DNA of 64,000 nucleotides from positions 343,948-407,947 of the forward strand of contig NZ_JAHKPV010000001.1 of assembly GCF_018860765.1 (NCBI RefSeq). Reading direction: 5' to 3'. Origin of the DNA: Marinobacter salexigens (GTDB lineage Bacteria; Pseudomonadota; Gammaproteobacteria; Pseudomonadales; Oleiphilaceae). How positions within the stretch are numbered: the first letter of the stretch is position 1; every line of letters begins with the position of its first letter. Both the position numbers and the translations under genes were made by a program. The notes under the pieces are model-generated. The model made no database searches and had not been told where the DNA came from. It was given only the letters and a program-made list of their open reading frames with translations. This document shows, one piece after another, positions 48,036 through 57,632 of this stretch.

Positions 48036-49397
48036 ATGGAAGCCATTGAAAGTGTTGTTGGAGCAATTAACGGGTTGGTCTGGGGGCCGCCCATGCTGGT
48101 GCTGATTTTGGGTGTTGGGCTATTTTTGAGCCTTGGCCTGAAACTGATGCCTATTTTTAAGCTTGGAGCGGGCTTCCGCCAAATGTGGAAAGGCCGCAGC
48201 GCTGCTGGCGCAGAGTCAGACGGCGAAATTCCGCCGTTTCAGGCTCTCATGACTGCGCTTTCCGCAACCGTAGGAACCGGCAATATCGCCGGGGTAGCAA
48301 CAGCTGTTTTCCTCGGCGGGCCCGGTGCGCTGTTCTGGATGTGGCTTACAGCGTTGGTGGGCATGGCAACCAAATACTCAGAAGCCGTGCTCGCGGTGCG
48401 TTTTCGCGAAGTAGATGAGCGCGGCTCCTATGTAGGTGGCCCCATGTATTATATCCGCAACGGCCTCGGCAAAAAGTGGGCTTGGCTAGGTGTACTGTTT
48501 GCCATTTTTGCAGCCATCGCCGGATTTGGTATTGGCAATACTGTGCAAGCTAATTCAGTAGCAGACGTAATGGAAGCCACCTTCGGCCTGCCACACTGGA
48601 TCACCGGTATTATTCTGATGGTGTTGGTGGGGCTAGTCCTCATCGGTGGTATCCGCCGCATTGGTCAGGTAGCAAGCGCTCTGGTTCCTCTTATGGCTAT
48701 GTCATACCTGATCGCCGGCCTGATTGTACTGGGCATTAATTTCGCTGAAATTCCCGCAGCATTTGCACTCATTTTCGAGCATGCATTCAGCCCCATTGCA
48801 GCAGAAGGTGGCTTTGCAGGTGCTGCAGTTTGGGCTGCCATACGCTTTGGTGTCGCCCGGGGTGTTTTTTCCAATGAGGCCGGCCTTGGTTCTGCGCCCA
48901 TTGCTCACGCAGCAGCACAAACCAAAAACCCAATTAATCAAGGCATGGTGGCCATGCTAGGCACCTTTATCGACACTATTATTATTTGCACGATCACTGG
49001 ATTGGTCATCATCACTTCGGGAGCATGGACATCCGGCGAGTCGGGCGCTGCGCTCACTTCCATGGCCTTCTCACAAGCGCTTCCAGGGGTGGGTGATTAT
49101 GTGGTGGCCATCGCCTTAGCAATTTTTGCCTTTACCACCCTACTTGGCTGGTCATTCTACGGTGAGCGCAGCGTTGAGTTTCTGTTTGGTGTAAAGGCCA
49201 TAGTGCCTTACCGGATAGCCTGGATCATTGCTATACCGCTGGGCGCGACTGTTAATCTTGGTTTGATATGGCTGATAGCAGACACGCTCAACGCCATGAT
49301 GGCTTTGCCCAATCTGATCGCCCTTCTGTTGCTTAGCCCAGTAGTGTTTAGGTTGACCAAAGAGCATTTCGAACGGGAGAAAGCTGTAGGCTTATAG
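48036..49397 (+). CDS. Alanine or glycine:cation symporter (AGCS family)
   Basis: A 453-residue inner-membrane Na+-coupled amino acid importer. The family signature ALSATVGTGNIAGVATAV lies near residue 75, and ARGVFSNEAGLGSAPIAHAA near residue 275 is equally typical. There are about 10-11 membrane helices. AAGGAGG stands just before the ATG. It is monocistronic; a peroxiredoxin gene follows 174 bases later with its own signals. Confidence 0.95.
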   Translation: MEAIESVVGAINGLVWGPPMLVLILGVGLFLSLGLKLMPIFKLGAGFRQMWKGRSAAGAESDGEIPPFQALMTALSATVGTGNIAGVATAVFLGGPGALFWMWLTALVGMATKYSEAVLAVRFREVDERGSYVGGPMYYIRNGLGKKWAWLGVLFAIFAAIAGFGIGNTVQANSVADVMEATFGLPHWITGIILMVLVGLVLIGGIRRIGQVASALVPLMAMSYLIAGLIVLGINFAEIPAAFALIFEHAFSPIAAEGGFAGAAVWAAIRFGVARGVFSNEAGLGSAPIAHAAAQTKNPINQGMVAMLGTFIDTIIICTITGLVIITSGAWTSGESGAALTSMAFSQALPGVGDYVVAIALAIFAFTTLLGWSFYGERSVEFLFGVKAIVPYRIAWIIAIPLGATVNLGLIWLIADTLNAMMALPNLIALLLLSPVVFRLTKEHFEREKAVGL

Positions 49398-49571
49398 TAT
49401 CTAGCCGAAGCTTGGCTATTGGCCTTGCAAGATGAGCTGGGTCAACTGCCCCTTGCAATCCTATCACTCGACACCAATGATTATCGTATACACTCGATGA
49501 ATGAGTTCCGGCAGCCCGCCTGCCGGGAATCAAACAAAACCAAGAGTTGTTGTATCAAAAGGAGAGCGAAT

Positions 49572-50225
49572 ATGAGCTTACGTTTAGGAGATACCGCACC
49601 GGATTTTGAGCAGGATTCCAGTGAAGGCAAGATTTCGTTCCACGAATGGCTGGGTGATGGTTGGGGTGTTCTTTTCTCTCACCCCGCAGACTTTACTCCA
49701 GTGTGCACAACGGAGCTTGGCCTAACCGCAAAATTGAAAGAAGAGTTTGCAAAGCGCAATGTAAAAGCTATTGCATTGAGTGTTGACCCTGTTGACTCAC
49801 ACAATGAGTGGATCAAAGACATCAACGAAACCCAAGGCTGCTCGGTGAACTTTCCGATTATTGCAGACCATGACGGTAAAGTTGCCGAGCTGTACGACAT
49901 GATTCACCCCAACGCCGACAGCACTCTTACCGTGCGCTCGCTGTTCGTGATTGACCCGAACAAAAAAGTTCGCCTGATTATCACTTACCCAGCCAGCACC
50001 GGTCGCAACTTTAACGAAGTTCTCCGGGTAATCGACTCCCTGCAGCTGACTGACGACCACAAAGTCGCCACACCCGGTAACTGGGTACGCGGCGGTGATG
50101 TAGTGATCGTGCCATCACTTCAGGATGAAGACGAGATCAAGCAACGCTTCCCGAAAGGCTACAAAAAGGTGAAATCTTACCTGCGAATGACGCCAGACCC
50201 TACCGCTAACTGGAGCGGTGATTAA
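49572..50225 (+). CDS. Peroxiredoxin, 1-Cys Prx6 family
   Basis: A 217-residue cytoplasmic peroxidase. The frame is open to 49419, but ATG 49572 has AAAAGGAGAG at the right distance and gives the family start MSLRLGDTAPDF. The peroxidatic Cys45 lies in HPADFTPVCTTELG. No C-terminal cysteine pair is present, in contrast to the other Prx6 at 5.1 kb, so it should be a true 1-Cys enzyme. A GC-rich hairpin with arms at 49506-49514 and 49520-49529 sits in the leader. A strong terminator follows. Confidence 0.95.
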   Translation: MSLRLGDTAPDFEQDSSEGKISFHEWLGDGWGVLFSHPADFTPVCTTELGLTAKLKEEFAKRNVKAIALSVDPVDSHNEWIKDINETQGCSVNFPIIADHDGKVAELYDMIHPNADSTLTVRSLFVIDPNKKVRLIITYPASTGRNFNEVLRVIDSLQLTDDHKVATPGNWVRGGDVVIVPSLQDEDEIKQRFPKGYKKVKSYLRMTPDPTANWSGD

Positions 50226-50263
50226 TCACCCATTCCAATTACTGGAAATAGGAAACTCTGAAT

Positions 50264-50301
50264 AAAAAAGGCCGGGCAGCTATAGCTCCCCGGCCTTTTT
50301 T
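50264..50301. terminator. Bidirectional rho-independent terminator
   Basis: The arms AAAAAAGGCCGGG and CCCGGCCTTTTTT pair perfectly over 13 bases around a 12-base loop. The A and T runs allow use from both sides, ending the Prx6 gene and the convergent TraT-like gene. Confidence 0.95.
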
Positions 50302-50327
50302 TGTTACTTAAAGCTCTTACATTACAA

Positions 50328-51152
50328 TTACATCGGCAGCATCTGAGTGACAACTCGCTCAGTGCGCTTCTCAATCTCAGGCAAAGCTTCTTCTTCTGTC
50401 ATGTTCATCTGGTTAGCCCAGACTGACAAGCGAATGCCGTGAGGGAAGTAATTGCTCTTACGCGTGGCGGTTGCAGAGCTGGTGTTGCCCTGCGAGGTTC
50501 CACCACCAGAGATCATTCTGGCGTTTCCAGAACCGGCACTGTCTGACGTTCCACTGCCAGAATCGGTAGCCAACTCAAACGTGACTTGTTGGTTTTGACG
50601 CACTTCCAGCACCACGTCAATAATCAATGCCCACTCACGTGGACGGGATGCATTGCTAATCCCGATGCCTACCAGACCACCAGCAGCCACGCCGCCAACT
50701 GCTCCAGCTACGCCGCTATCAGTTGCCCGGGCTATTCCGTAGCCGGTACCTACACCCACTGCGGCACCAGAAATAAGACCCATTGTCCTTGCTGCACTAG
50801 CGCCACCGGACTCGGGCTCAACCTCGCCAAAGAATCGGGTAGAAGCACGTAGGCGATATTTTGCTGACGTGGGATCGTTTACAACGTTCCAACCTTGCTC
50901 CCTCGCAGAGTCGCGAAGAAGGCCGCGCAGATCAATGTCGCTGTCGGAAATATTCCGGTAAGAAATATAAACGTTTCTGTCAGAGGCAGCGGGCGGCTCT
51001 AACTGAGGAGGTGGTACAACCCACAAGGTGCCGCTTCGCGCATCCGCGTATTTATTGGCAGTAATACTGCCTAGCTGCCTGGAAACAGCTGTACAGCCCG
51101 AGGCCATAACAACCGCTGCAAGCAGTACAATTGCAAATCTGATGTTCGTCAT
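50328..51152 (-). CDS. TraT-like outer-membrane lipoprotein (complement resistance family)
   Basis: A 274-residue lipoprotein when started at ATG 51152; the lipobox is ASGCTAV near residue 20. NVYISYRNISDSDIDL and a glycine-rich hydrophobic stretch (GLISGAAVGVGTGYGIARA through AAGGLVGIGISNASRP) are typical of TraT proteins of F-like plasmids and their chromosomal relatives. Plasmid TraT causes surface exclusion and serum resistance. The role of a chromosomal copy is unknown. A low-complexity Ser/Gly/Thr insertion lies at about residues 195-230. Confidence 0.85.
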   Translation of the reverse strand: MTNIRFAIVLLAAVVMASGCTAVSRQLGSITANKYADARSGTLWVVPPPQLEPPAASDRNVYISYRNISDSDIDLRGLLRDSAREQGWNVVNDPTSAKYRLRASTRFFGEVEPESGGASAARTMGLISGAAVGVGTGYGIARATDSGVAGAVGGVAAGGLVGIGISNASRPREWALIIDVVLEVRQNQQVTFELATDSGSGTSDSAGSGNARMISGGGTSQGNTSSATATRKSNYFPHGIRLSVWANQMNMTEEEALPEIEKRTERVVTQMLPM

Positions 51153-51325
51153 AATTCTATCCCTAAACAAATGACCAAAAAATACGCCAGCTATGTCTGC
51201 CAGCAAAGCTCAGGCTGAGATTTTCTTAATCCACCTGCCGCCAAAGATAAACATTAAATTCTTTACATACAACTCAGCGGTTACGCATTTTTACGAAAAC
51301 AATGAAACCGGAGGCGAGGAAACAA

Positions 51326-51345
51326 TGCCCGGCATTCGCCGGGCA
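51326..51345 (-). terminator. Terminator after metQ
   Basis: TGCCCGGC and GCCGGGCA pair perfectly around a 4-base loop, 4 bases after the metQ stop. In the leftward direction a modest TTGTTT follows, so the signal is fair but not strong. Confidence 0.65.
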
Positions 51346-51349
51346 CTGA

Positions 51350-52132
51350 TTAAAATGCGGGAACGACAGCACCTTCGTACTTTTCTTTGATGAAGTCGCG
51401 AACTGAATCAGACTTCAGTGCTTTCGCAAGCTTCTGCATGGCTTCGCTATCTTTGTTATCTGGGCGCGCAACCAGAATGTTTACATACGGCGATTCGGAG
51501 CCTTCAATAATCAGCGCATCTTCAGAAGGATTAAGGCCAGCTTCTAAAGCGTAATTGGTGTTGATCAGCGCTACATCTACTTGGCCCAGAATCCGGGGCA
51601 GGGTTGCTGCTTCCAGTTCCTTGAAATCAAGGTCTTTTGGATTATCGGCAATGTCACGCGGGGTGGCGGTGATCTTGCTGCCTTCTTTTAGGGTGATAAG
51701 TCCGGCTTTTTGCAGCAGTAACAGTGCACGGCCGCCGTTGGTAGGGTCGTTGGGGATAGCAACAACTGCACCTTCTTTCAGTTCATCCAATGAGTCGATT
51801 TTATTGGAGTAGGCACCAAAGGGCTCAACGTGGATGCCTGCAACAGTGACTAGGCTAGTACCACGACCGTCGTTGAATTCATCCAAGTACGGCTGGTGTT
51901 GGAAAAAGTTGGCATCCATACGCTTCTGGTCTACCTGAATATTGGGCTGGATGTAGTCTGTGAAGACTTTTACGTCCAGTTCTACACCCTGGTCCGCCAG
52001 CTGTGGTTTTACAAATTCCAGCAGTTCAGCATGGGGTACGGGGGTTGCGGCTACGGACAGCTTCTCGGCTGAAACCGCAGCAGAGAAAACGGATGCGGCA
52101 GCTAATGCTATCAAGGCTTTTTTGAAGTTCAT
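51350..52132 (-). CDS. metQ: D-methionine-binding protein of the MetNIQ transporter
   Basis: A 260-residue NlpA-family binding protein. ATG 52132 follows AGGAG and starts a signal peptide (MNFKKALIALAAASVFSAAVSA). KLSVAATPVPHAELLEFVKP and DANFFQHQPYLDEFN are diagnostic. No lipobox Cys is present, so it should be soluble in the periplasm, whereas many MetQ proteins are lipoproteins. It is the last gene of the leftward metN-metI-metQ series and is separated from metI by a 230-base spacer that holds a large palindromic repeat. Confidence 0.94.
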   Translation of the reverse strand: MNFKKALIALAAASVFSAAVSAEKLSVAATPVPHAELLEFVKPQLADQGVELDVKVFTDYIQPNIQVDQKRMDANFFQHQPYLDEFNDGRGTSLVTVAGIHVEPFGAYSNKIDSLDELKEGAVVAIPNDPTNGGRALLLLQKAGLITLKEGSKITATPRDIADNPKDLDFKELEAATLPRILGQVDVALINTNYALEAGLNPSEDALIIEGSESPYVNILVARPDNKDSEAMQKLAKALKSDSVRDFIKEKYEGAVVPAF

Positions 52133-52194
52133 TAATATTCTCCTGTTCTTGGTTGTTACATCGGTAAAAGCAGAATGGTGCGTGACCGCCCGCT

Positions 52195-52299
52195 CGGCCG
52201 GTGAGGTGCCTTCCGAAAAACGCCCGTAAATACGTCCATGTAGGGCTCGGTCGCGCCATCCTTGGCGCTCCACGTTTTCGGAAGGCACCTCACCGGCCG
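52195..52299. repeat. Imperfect palindromic intergenic repeat between metI and metQ
   Basis: Two perfect 25-base inverted arms lie at 52195-52219 and 52275-52299 (CGGCCGGTGAGGTGCC and so on) around a 55-base centre. The centre has a smaller dyad, GGCGCGACC-type against GGCGC near 52249-52267. It resembles non-autonomous, MITE- or REP-like dispersed repeats known in marine gammaproteobacteria, though no second copy is in this window. In RNA it would fold into a very stable hairpin between metI and metQ. Confidence 0.85.
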
Positions 52300-52362
52300 G
52301 GCTTGTTTCTGACGTGTCTGCTGAGGGCTAGGCCAGCGCAGGCTAACTCAAAATTACAAAAC

Positions 52363-53028
52363 CTACTTACGGCTGAAATACAGAACCAGACGATCACCGG
52401 CCATTTGCAGCACTTGTACAAAGATCACCAGCAGCGCCACGGTAATCACCATCACATCGGTCTGAAAGCGCTGGTAGCCAAAACGAATGGCCAAATCACC
52501 CAAACCACCACCACCGATTACGCCAGACATGGCCGCGTAAGACACTAGGGTGATCGCCGTAACCGTAATGCCAGCGATGATGCCCGGAAGGGCTTCCGGC
52601 AGCAAGGCGCCGAAGATGATCTGGCGCACGTTGGCGCCCATGGCCTGAGTGGCTTCGATAATGCCTCGGTCTACTTCCCGCAGGGAGGTTTCTACCAACC
52701 GCGCAAAGAAGGGCGCACCGCCCGCAACCAAAGGTGGTATGGCGCCTGCCACACCCAGCGAGGTGCCGATCAGCATCACGGTGAAGGGGATCATTACAAT
52801 CAGCAGGATAATGAACGGCACGGAACGCAGAACGTTCACGACGAACGACAGCACAGCGTAGGCCACAGGTTGTTCCAGTAGCTGCCGTTTACCGGTCAGG
52901 AACAGCAAAACACCAATGGGTAGGCCTGCCAATACGCTGAACAGCAGCGACATGCCTACCATTACTAGGGTATCCCAACTGGCTATACCGATTTCTGGCC
53001 AGTCCACGTTACTCAGTAAAGCTTCCAT
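52363..53028 (-). CDS. metI: Methionine ABC transporter permease
   Basis: A 221-residue inner-membrane permease with about five helices. The start, LPIGVLLFLTGKRQLL and FVVNVLRSVPFIILLI, and the ATPase-contact loop EATQAMGANVRQIIFGALLPEA are typical of MetI. Its ATG overlaps the last base of the metN stop codon. The metQ gene lies downstream beyond the palindromic repeat. Confidence 0.95.
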   Translation of the reverse strand: MEALLSNVDWPEIGIASWDTLVMVGMSLLFSVLAGLPIGVLLFLTGKRQLLEQPVAYAVLSFVVNVLRSVPFIILLIVMIPFTVMLIGTSLGVAGAIPPLVAGGAPFFARLVETSLREVDRGIIEATQAMGANVRQIIFGALLPEALPGIIAGITVTAITLVSYAAMSGVIGGGGLGDLAIRFGYQRFQTDVMVITVALLVIFVQVLQMAGDRLVLYFSRK

Positions 53029-54035
53029 CAGCGCACCACCTCCACGTGAACATCGGCCCCTTCCAGCGCACTCATGGCGAGTTCAAGATCGCCTCCTATC
53101 AACGAAAGGGTCAACTGGCCGTATGGCGTGTCTTTGATATGGTCGATTCGGCCGGAAAGAATACTGAAATCCACGCCTGATGCCCGAGCCACACTACCCA
53201 GCAGCGGTTGGTAAGTGGCTTCTCCCTTGAAGGTGAGGCGCAGAATGCGTCCGTTGGCCTTTTGCAGGTCTTCCTGCATCTCCTCGCTGTCGATGCTTTC
53301 GCTCTCAAACACGAAATCCCGAGTAGTGGGGTGTTTCGGATGCAGGAACACATCGCTTACAGCACCCATTTCCACAACACGCCCGGCGTCCATAACGGCA
53401 ACCCTGTCACACACACGGCGCACCACGTCCATTTCATGGGTGATGAGTACGATAGTAAGCCCGAGCTCTTTGTTGATTTCCGCCAGCAAGCGCAGCACCG
53501 ACTGGGTGGTTTGCGGGTCGAGGGCGCTAGTGGCTTCGTCGCACAGCAATATTGTTGGTCTGCAGGCCAATGCCCGGGCAATGCCCACACGCTGCTTTTG
53601 ACCACCAGAAAGCTGGGACGGGTACTTGGTGGCATGGTCGGTAAGGCTGACCCGGGCCAACAGTTCCTGCACTCGATCTCGGATTTCCGCTTTGGAATAG
53701 ATGCCCGCCAACTGCATAGGGAAGGCAATATTATCCGATACTGTTTTTGATGAGAGCAGGTTGAAGTGCTGGAAGATCATACCGACTTTGCGGCGGAAGG
53801 CGCGCAACTCAGCCGCGTTGTAGCGGGTAATATTCTCGCCATCAATTCGAATATCGCCACCGGTCGGCGGTTCTAGCAGATTGATCAGACGCACCAGAGT
53901 GGATTTTCCCGCCCCGGAATGCCCAACAATACCGAACACCTCGCCGGTTTCAATGGTCATATCAGTCGGGTGCAGAGCGGGGATCGCCCGGCCGTCCACC
54001 TGATACGACTTCTGTACCTGGTCAAATACAATCAC
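53028..54035 (-). CDS. metN: Methionine ABC transporter ATP-binding protein
   Basis: A 335-residue ATPase with Walker [17 protein letters not shown], signature [15 protein letters not shown] and Walker [14 protein letters not shown] in the first 240 residues. A C-terminal NIL domain (about 255-335) is present; in MetN this domain binds methionine and shuts transport off when the cell is replete. It is the first gene of the metNIQ series. Confidence 0.96.
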   Translation of the reverse strand: MIVFDQVQKSYQVDGRAIPALHPTDMTIETGEVFGIVGHSGAGKSTLVRLINLLEPPTGGDIRIDGENITRYNAAELRAFRRKVGMIFQHFNLLSSKTVSDNIAFPMQLAGIYSKAEIRDRVQELLARVSLTDHATKYPSQLSGGQKQRVGIARALACRPTILLCDEATSALDPQTTQSVLRLLAEINKELGLTIVLITHEMDVVRRVCDRVAVMDAGRVVEMGAVSDVFLHPKHPTTRDFVFESESIDSEEMQEDLQKANGRILRLTFKGEATYQPLLGSVARASGVDFSILSGRIDHIKDTPYGQLTLSLIGGDLELAMSALEGADVHVEVVR

Positions 54036-54115
54036 GATCAGCGCCTTGTGGGTGCAGGAATAAAGCGGGCGATTATAGCGTATTCACCGGCCAAACCCGA
54101 ACCCGCAAATTACCA

Positions 54116-55225
54116 CTACAACTTGCGCAACTGCGCAACCTGCAGATCCGGCTCAAACACTCCGGTACGATCGAAGTCATCCAGTGCGTTTTCCCAATCG
54201 GTTAAATCCAGACCCTGATGGGCAATCCAATCGGGGTTGAAATAGGTGTCGATGTAACGATCACCGCCGTCACATAGAAGCGTAACAACTGAACCTTTCT
54301 CGCCGGCTTGTTGCATCTGGCTGGCCAAGCTCAGTGTCGCGATCAGATTGGTACCGGTAGACCCGCCGCAACGTCGGCCTAGATGACGTTCGAGATAACG
54401 CAACGCAGCAAAACTGGCGGCATCGGGCACTCTCACCATACGGTCAATCACCGCGGGATTGAAGGAGGGCTCCACCCTTGGGCGGCCAATACCCTCAATG
54501 CGAGAACCACACTGGCCGGTAATATCAGACCGGCCGCTGGCAAAGGCCTCATAAAACACGGAGTTTTCAGGGTCGGCCACACACAGTTCACAGCCCCGGG
54601 CAAGGTGTCCGCCGTAGCGGATATAGCGCCCTATGGTTGAGGAAGTACCTCCTGTGCCTGCGCTGACAACAATCCAGCGGGGCGTGGGGTGTGGTTCCCG
54701 CTGCAGTTGCTGGAAAATACTCTCGGCAATATTGTTGTTGCCTCGCCAATCCGTCGCTCGCTCAGCGTAAGTGAATTGGTCCATATAGTGACCGCCCAGC
54801 TCGCGGGCCAGCCGCTGCGATTCGGTATAGATCTCGCTACCGCTATTAACCAGATGACATTCACCGCCATAAAATTCAATTTTTGCGATTTTTTGCGCTG
54901 ACGTTGTTCTGGGCATCACCGCTATAAACCTTAACCCTAGCAGCTTGGCAAAATACGCTTCAGACACCGCCGTGGAACCGCTAGACGCTTCAATGACGGG
55001 AGTGCTCTGCGTAATCCAACCGTTACAGAGCCCGAATAGAAAAAGCGAGCGCGCCAACCGATGCTTGAGACTGCCCGTGGGATGAGTTGATTCATCTTTA
55101 AGGTAAATATCGATGTTCTGCAGCCCGGGCAGATCCAGTTTGATCAGGTGCGTGTCTGAAGATCGGTTAAAGTCCGCATCAATTCGGGCGATGGCATCGG
55201 ACAGCCACTGGGCGTGATTAGGCAT
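54116..55225 (-). CDS. PLP-dependent cysteine synthase/cystathionine beta-synthase family enzyme
   Basis: A fold-type II PLP enzyme of 369 residues when started at ATG 55225, which has GGAA before it; ATG 55237 is in frame. The cofactor lysine lies in [29 protein letters not shown] binds the substrate carboxylate, and [14 protein letters not shown] the PLP phosphate. The branch is that of stand-alone cysteine desulfhydrase or synthase-like proteins, distinct from CysK/CysM. Its place upstream of metNIQ on the same strand (80-base gap) hints at sulfur amino acid use. Reaction not certain. Confidence 0.83.
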   Translation of the reverse strand: MPNHAQWLSDAIARIDADFNRSSDTHLIKLDLPGLQNIDIYLKDESTHPTGSLKHRLARSLFLFGLCNGWITQSTPVIEASSGSTAVSEAYFAKLLGLRFIAVMPRTTSAQKIAKIEFYGGECHLVNSGSEIYTESQRLARELGGHYMDQFTYAERATDWRGNNNIAESIFQQLQREPHPTPRWIVVSAGTGGTSSTIGRYIRYGGHLARGCELCVADPENSVFYEAFASGRSDITGQCGSRIEGIGRPRVEPSFNPAVIDRMVRVPDAASFAALRYLERHLGRRCGGSTGTNLIATLSLASQMQQAGEKGSVVTLLCDGGDRYIDTYFNPDWIAHQGLDLTDWENALDDFDRTGVFEPDLQVAQLRKL

Positions 55226-55252
55226 GGCAGGTTCCATTTAAAAGAAGCACTC

Positions 55253-55282
55253 AAAAAAAAGCCAGACACTAGCCCGGCTCTT
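55253..55282 (-). terminator. Terminator of the acidic hypothetical gene
   Basis: In the leftward direction AGCC and GGCT arms (with two more weak pairs) are followed by eight T. It lies 40 bases after the stop of the gene at 55322. Confidence 0.7.
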
Positions 55283-55321
55283 CAATTCAAGGTTTCACAG
55301 CTATCTTTTCTGAACTGTCTT

Positions 55322-55969
55322 CTAGTGCAACGCCCGCAACTGTCGCGGATACAACGCGGCACTCACTTCTGGCTCCTCCAAAAGATCCGCCAGCTCAAGA
55401 TCAACGTCTGACGCTTCACCATGTTCAGGCAGCGGCTCGAACAGTGTACTCAACCAGGACGCAATCGAAGGCTCTTCGTCACGCCTATAATCCGTCGACA
55501 GCGCCTTGATACGGCGGAAGCCGATGATGCGCTGATGCTTGGGATCCCGGATTTGTTCGAATCCACGCCAGTACACGTGATCGCGCGTGTGGAGTTGGAC
55601 AAACAAAGTATCTATCGGCTCGTTTGTCTCGTCGTCCTCGCCGTCTTTCGATGAGGCGTCAAGATTATCTGCCGACGCTTCAGCCAAAACTTCGGCGCTA
55701 TCATCGTCTGCGGTTTCTTTCGTTTTCTGACGAATGGTTGTCCATGCAGGGTATAAAACCGCCACGGCATCCGCCTCAACATGCTCGCGGGCAGCGCGAA
55801 GAATTAACCCCCAGCGCGCCTTGTCGGCATCGGTTTCAAGTGAGTTGATGGGCAAGTCATAGCTTTGTTCGTTGGCCAGGACGATCGCCATCATCGGAGC
55901 GTCGAGCTCTCCCATGGCTTCAGCCTGTGCAACAGATACCAGTTCATCGATTGCCATCGGTTGGTTCAT
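55322..55969 (-). CDS. Acidic protein of unknown function
   Basis: A 215-residue, strongly acidic protein with no signal peptide or membrane helix. Residues 1-100 look folded (ARWGLILRAAREHVEADAVA). Residues about 85-115 are a disordered Asp/Glu/Ser linker. Residues 118-175 look folded again (IDTLFVQLHTRDHVYWRGFE, HQRIIGFRRI). The tail is acidic. I do not recognise a family. It is flanked by its own terminator and a 111-base spacer, so it is probably expressed alone. Confidence 0.78.
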   Translation of the reverse strand: MNQPMAIDELVSVAQAEAMGELDAPMMAIVLANEQSYDLPINSLETDADKARWGLILRAAREHVEADAVAVLYPAWTTIRQKTKETADDDSAEVLAEASADNLDASSKDGEDDETNEPIDTLFVQLHTRDHVYWRGFEQIRDPKHQRIIGFRRIKALSTDYRRDEEPSIASWLSTLFEPLPEHGEASDVDLELADLLEEPEVSAALYPRQLRALH

Positions 55970-56080
55970 AATGCGCTCGCCTCCTCGATGCCATCAGGGT
56001 GTATCAGGAAGATGATCTCCCTGACACACAGCATAGCCTGTTACGCGCCTAAAGATAAACGTGGGGTTTCACGCAACGGA

Positions 56081-57595
56081 TCACAAACACGCTTTTGGAA
56101 AGGCATTTTCCAGCCTTTCATAATAGCCAAACCACGGAGCGGCCTCTTCAAGCTGGGCTGCCAGCTGCAGCAGCACAGCTTCATCGCCATGGGGTGCACC
56201 CAGTTGCACGCCAACCGGAATGCCCTCCGCTGTCCAATGTACCGGCACAGACATGGCAGGCGTTCCTGTCAGGTTGGCAAGCTGAGTGAACGGCGTACGG
56301 GCCAGATTTTCTATCGCGACCTGGTCCACCTGACCGCTGCGATGCACCATTTTCCCGGCCTTGAGGGCTAGCATCAGCTTTGCCGCCATTTTTAAATGTG
56401 CAGGGGTCTCCAATTCACCGATCCGGGCGGGCAGTTGGCCGGCGGTAGGGCAGAGGTAAAGGTCGTAACCACTAAAAAACGCACCCAGCGCTCGGGCAAA
56501 CTCATTCCATTGTTGGCGCCGAAGCACATAATCAGACAACGGCATAGTATTACCCAGCATGCCCAGTAGGCGGGTATCCAGTTCAAAATCGCTGTTAGTG
56601 GCACCAAGCTGCTCTTTGGCTTTCGCCATCATTGCCGACACCTCACCAAAATACAGGGCAAGATAACAGCGGGCCAACGCCATGCCATCAAACTCCGGCC
56701 GAGCATACTCAACTTTATGCCCCAGATTTTCTAGAATCCGCGCAGTTTCCTCAACAGCCGCAATACATTCGGGGGCCACTTCGGTGTCGTATGGCGATGC
56801 GGTGAACACACCTATTTTCAGGCTGCCGGGCGATTGCTGCATCAAATCCGTATAGGCGACACCGGGTTTGGGAATCACAAACGGATCACCCGGAGCGGCG
56901 CCACTCAACATGTCTAACATGGTGGCGCTATCACGCACTGTTCGGGTAACCACGTGATCCGAAGAGGCACCCGTCCAGGCTTCACCCATCGAAGGCCCAT
57001 TGGAGATACGCCCACGAGATGGTTTGAGCCCAAAGAGCCCGTTATAGGCTGCGGGTATACGAATCGAGCCGCCACCATCGTTTGCACCAGCCATAGGCAC
57101 AACACCAGCCGCCGTTGCAGCACCAGAGCCGCCACTGGAGCCGCCGGGAGTGAGCCGAGTATCCCACGGGTTCCGTGAAGCCCCCCATAATTCGGATTCT
57201 GTGACGGCCTTGAGGCCAAATTCCGGTGTTGCTGTACGCCCCAAAAACACCATTCCACCCTCGCGGGCACGGCGCACAAATTCGGAGTCCTGTGACGCAA
57301 TATAATCTTTAAAGCCGCGACTGCCATGAGTGCAGGGCTGCCCAGCTTGCTCTTGAGACAAATCCTTTAAAAGCAAAGGTACCCCGGCAAACGCACCGTG
57401 TTTCGGGTACTCCTGCACCAGAGCTTCAGAAAATTGGGGAAAGCAGATCGCATTGAGGGAGCCATTCACAACGGTTGCTCGTTCCACCGCAGCCTCGCAT
57501 ACTTCCCGAGAGGTTACTTCGCCACGGCTGATGAGATCAGCCAACGCAGTGGCGTCGTAACGCAGATATTCAGATTGCTTCATAAAGGCGTCCAT
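56081..57595 (-). CDS. Amidase (amidase signature family)
   Basis: A 504-residue Ser-cisSer-Lys hydrolase. The catalytic triad is visible as Lys77 in LLLKDLS, cis-Ser153 in TPGGSSGGSGAA and nucleophile Ser177 in DGGGSIRIPAA, with the 24-residue spacing of known family members. The substrate is unknown; the family covers nitrile-derived amides, 6-aminohexanoate dimers and others. ATG 57583 is an alternative start with GGA 8 bases before it. It diverges from the lytic transglycosylase gene with only 37 bases between. Confidence 0.93.
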   Translation of the reverse strand: MDAFMKQSEYLRYDATALADLISRGEVTSREVCEAAVERATVVNGSLNAICFPQFSEALVQEYPKHGAFAGVPLLLKDLSQEQAGQPCTHGSRGFKDYIASQDSEFVRRAREGGMVFLGRTATPEFGLKAVTESELWGASRNPWDTRLTPGGSSGGSGAATAAGVVPMAGANDGGGSIRIPAAYNGLFGLKPSRGRISNGPSMGEAWTGASSDHVVTRTVRDSATMLDMLSGAAPGDPFVIPKPGVAYTDLMQQSPGSLKIGVFTASPYDTEVAPECIAAVEETARILENLGHKVEYARPEFDGMALARCYLALYFGEVSAMMAKAKEQLGATNSDFELDTRLLGMLGNTMPLSDYVLRRQQWNEFARALGAFFSGYDLYLCPTAGQLPARIGELETPAHLKMAAKLMLALKAGKMVHRSGQVDQVAIENLARTPFTQLANLTGTPAMSVPVHWTAEGIPVGVQLGAPHGDEAVLLQLAAQLEEAAPWFGYYERLENAFPKACL

Positions 57596-57632
57596 TTGTT
57601 ATTGTGATCACCGGAATGCCACGGATACATCG

